The notes under the pieces: model-generated
Told to the model about the DNA's origin: nothing
The model's database searches: none
The model's input: the letters and a program-made list of their open reading frames with translations, nothing else
Position numbers and translations under genes: made by a program
Assembly: GCF_009938205.1 (NCBI RefSeq)
Contig: NZ_AP019654.1
Coordinates: 1,612,001-1,676,000 of the forward strand
Reading direction: 5' to 3'
DNA: 64,000 bases
Source: Vibrio panuliri
GTDB taxonomy: Bacteria > Pseudomonadota > Gammaproteobacteria > Enterobacterales > Vibrionaceae
Shown: piece after piece, positions 63,906-64,000 of the stretch
How the letters are laid out: each line of letters begins with the position of its first letter
Numbering within the stretch: the first letter of the stretch is position 1

Positions 63906-64000
63906 TCAGCGTATTAAGTTTCTGTCCGCCAAAACGCGCTCAACAGTATCAACGATTGCTTGAGTGCTTGGGTCAAATTCAACATTCACCCACTCCCCTT
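63906..64000 (-). CDS. C-terminal end of an unidentified gene (runs off window)
   Basis: The minus strand has an open frame to the edge, with the last 30 residues ending NVEFDPSTQAIVDTVERVLA then DRNLIR and a TGA stop at 63906-63908. The long hairpin just beyond supports a real gene end. Thirty residues are too few to name the product. Confidence 0.55.
   Translation of the reverse strand, partial: GEWVNVEFDPSTQAIVDTVERVLADRNLIR

Noticed and set aside
1..64000. CRISPR arrays, prophage, integron or insertion-sequence features
   Set aside because: There are no spaced repeat arrays, transposase or integrase genes, att-like repeats or attC-like sites that I could see. Gene order and coding style are uniform.

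Overview
This window looks like the main chromosome of a Vibrio (Gammaproteobacteria, Vibrionaceae). The Fnr, TtcA, CobB, NagK, YbiT and YniA homologues are close to the enterobacterial proteins. MatP, DUF2960, DUF2987, DUF3634 and duplicated potD are typical of Vibrio. From memory, the gene order (cco operon, fnr, uspE, then potABC-potD-potD, then cobB, the fdh cluster, fdhD, an HK/RR pair, tup-mob-moe and nagK) follows chromosome 1 of V. cholerae. There are no tRNA or rRNA genes, CRISPR arrays, insertion sequences or prophages. It is core and semi-core sequence, and the only gene-poor stretch is about 2.1-3.0 kb.

Layout. 1-2.1 kb: the start of a Lon-family protease, matP and a small membrane protein. 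3.0-13.7 kb: the high-affinity cbb3 oxidase (ccoNOQP), its assembly genes (ccoH, ccoI, ccoS, a TauE/SafE-like gene), fnr with a perfect FNR box, uspE and ttcA. 13.8-16.1 kb: a minus-strand set of a membrane protein, a Bax-type glucosaminidase and DUF2987. 16.5-21.6 kb: polyamine uptake, potABC plus two potD genes. 21.7-32.5 kb: the CobB sirtuin, a small lipoprotein, a seven-gene formate dehydrogenase operon, DUF3305/3306 and fdhD. 32.7-39.8 kb: a chemoreceptor, ABC-F protein YbiT, and a membrane protein with a degenerate P-loop paired with an MscS channel. 39.9-48.2 kb: a sigma-54 two-component system divergent from tupABC-mobA-mobB/moeA. 48.3-51.4 kb: DUF2960, nagK, a DTW-domain tRNA enzyme and a fatty acid hydroxylase. 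51.5-59.2 kb: an SDR, a CoA-transferase, a LuxR-type two-component system and a TRAP transporter. 59.3-64 kb: a chemoreceptor, an NlpC/P60 lipoprotein, a DUF3802-like protein, a YniA-like kinase, a CPXCG protein and the end of an unidentified gene.

How it works together. Much of the window concerns low-oxygen respiration: cbb3 oxidase with Fnr, and a cysteine-type molybdenum/tungsten formate dehydrogenase with its chaperone, FdhD, tungstate importer and cofactor genes. The most interesting signal is regulatory. The fdh and tup operons, 13 kb apart and on opposite strands, each start from a sigma-54 type -24/-12 element that is nearly identical between them. Each also has a related 17-bp palindrome (14 of 17 bases shared) 80-95 bp upstream. 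The sigma-54 response regulator gene lies directly beside the tup copy. I infer that this Cache-domain sensor and its regulator co-control tungstate supply, cofactor insertion and formate oxidation. In the fdh promoter the palindrome lies inside the terminator hairpin of the upstream DUF3305/3306 operon.
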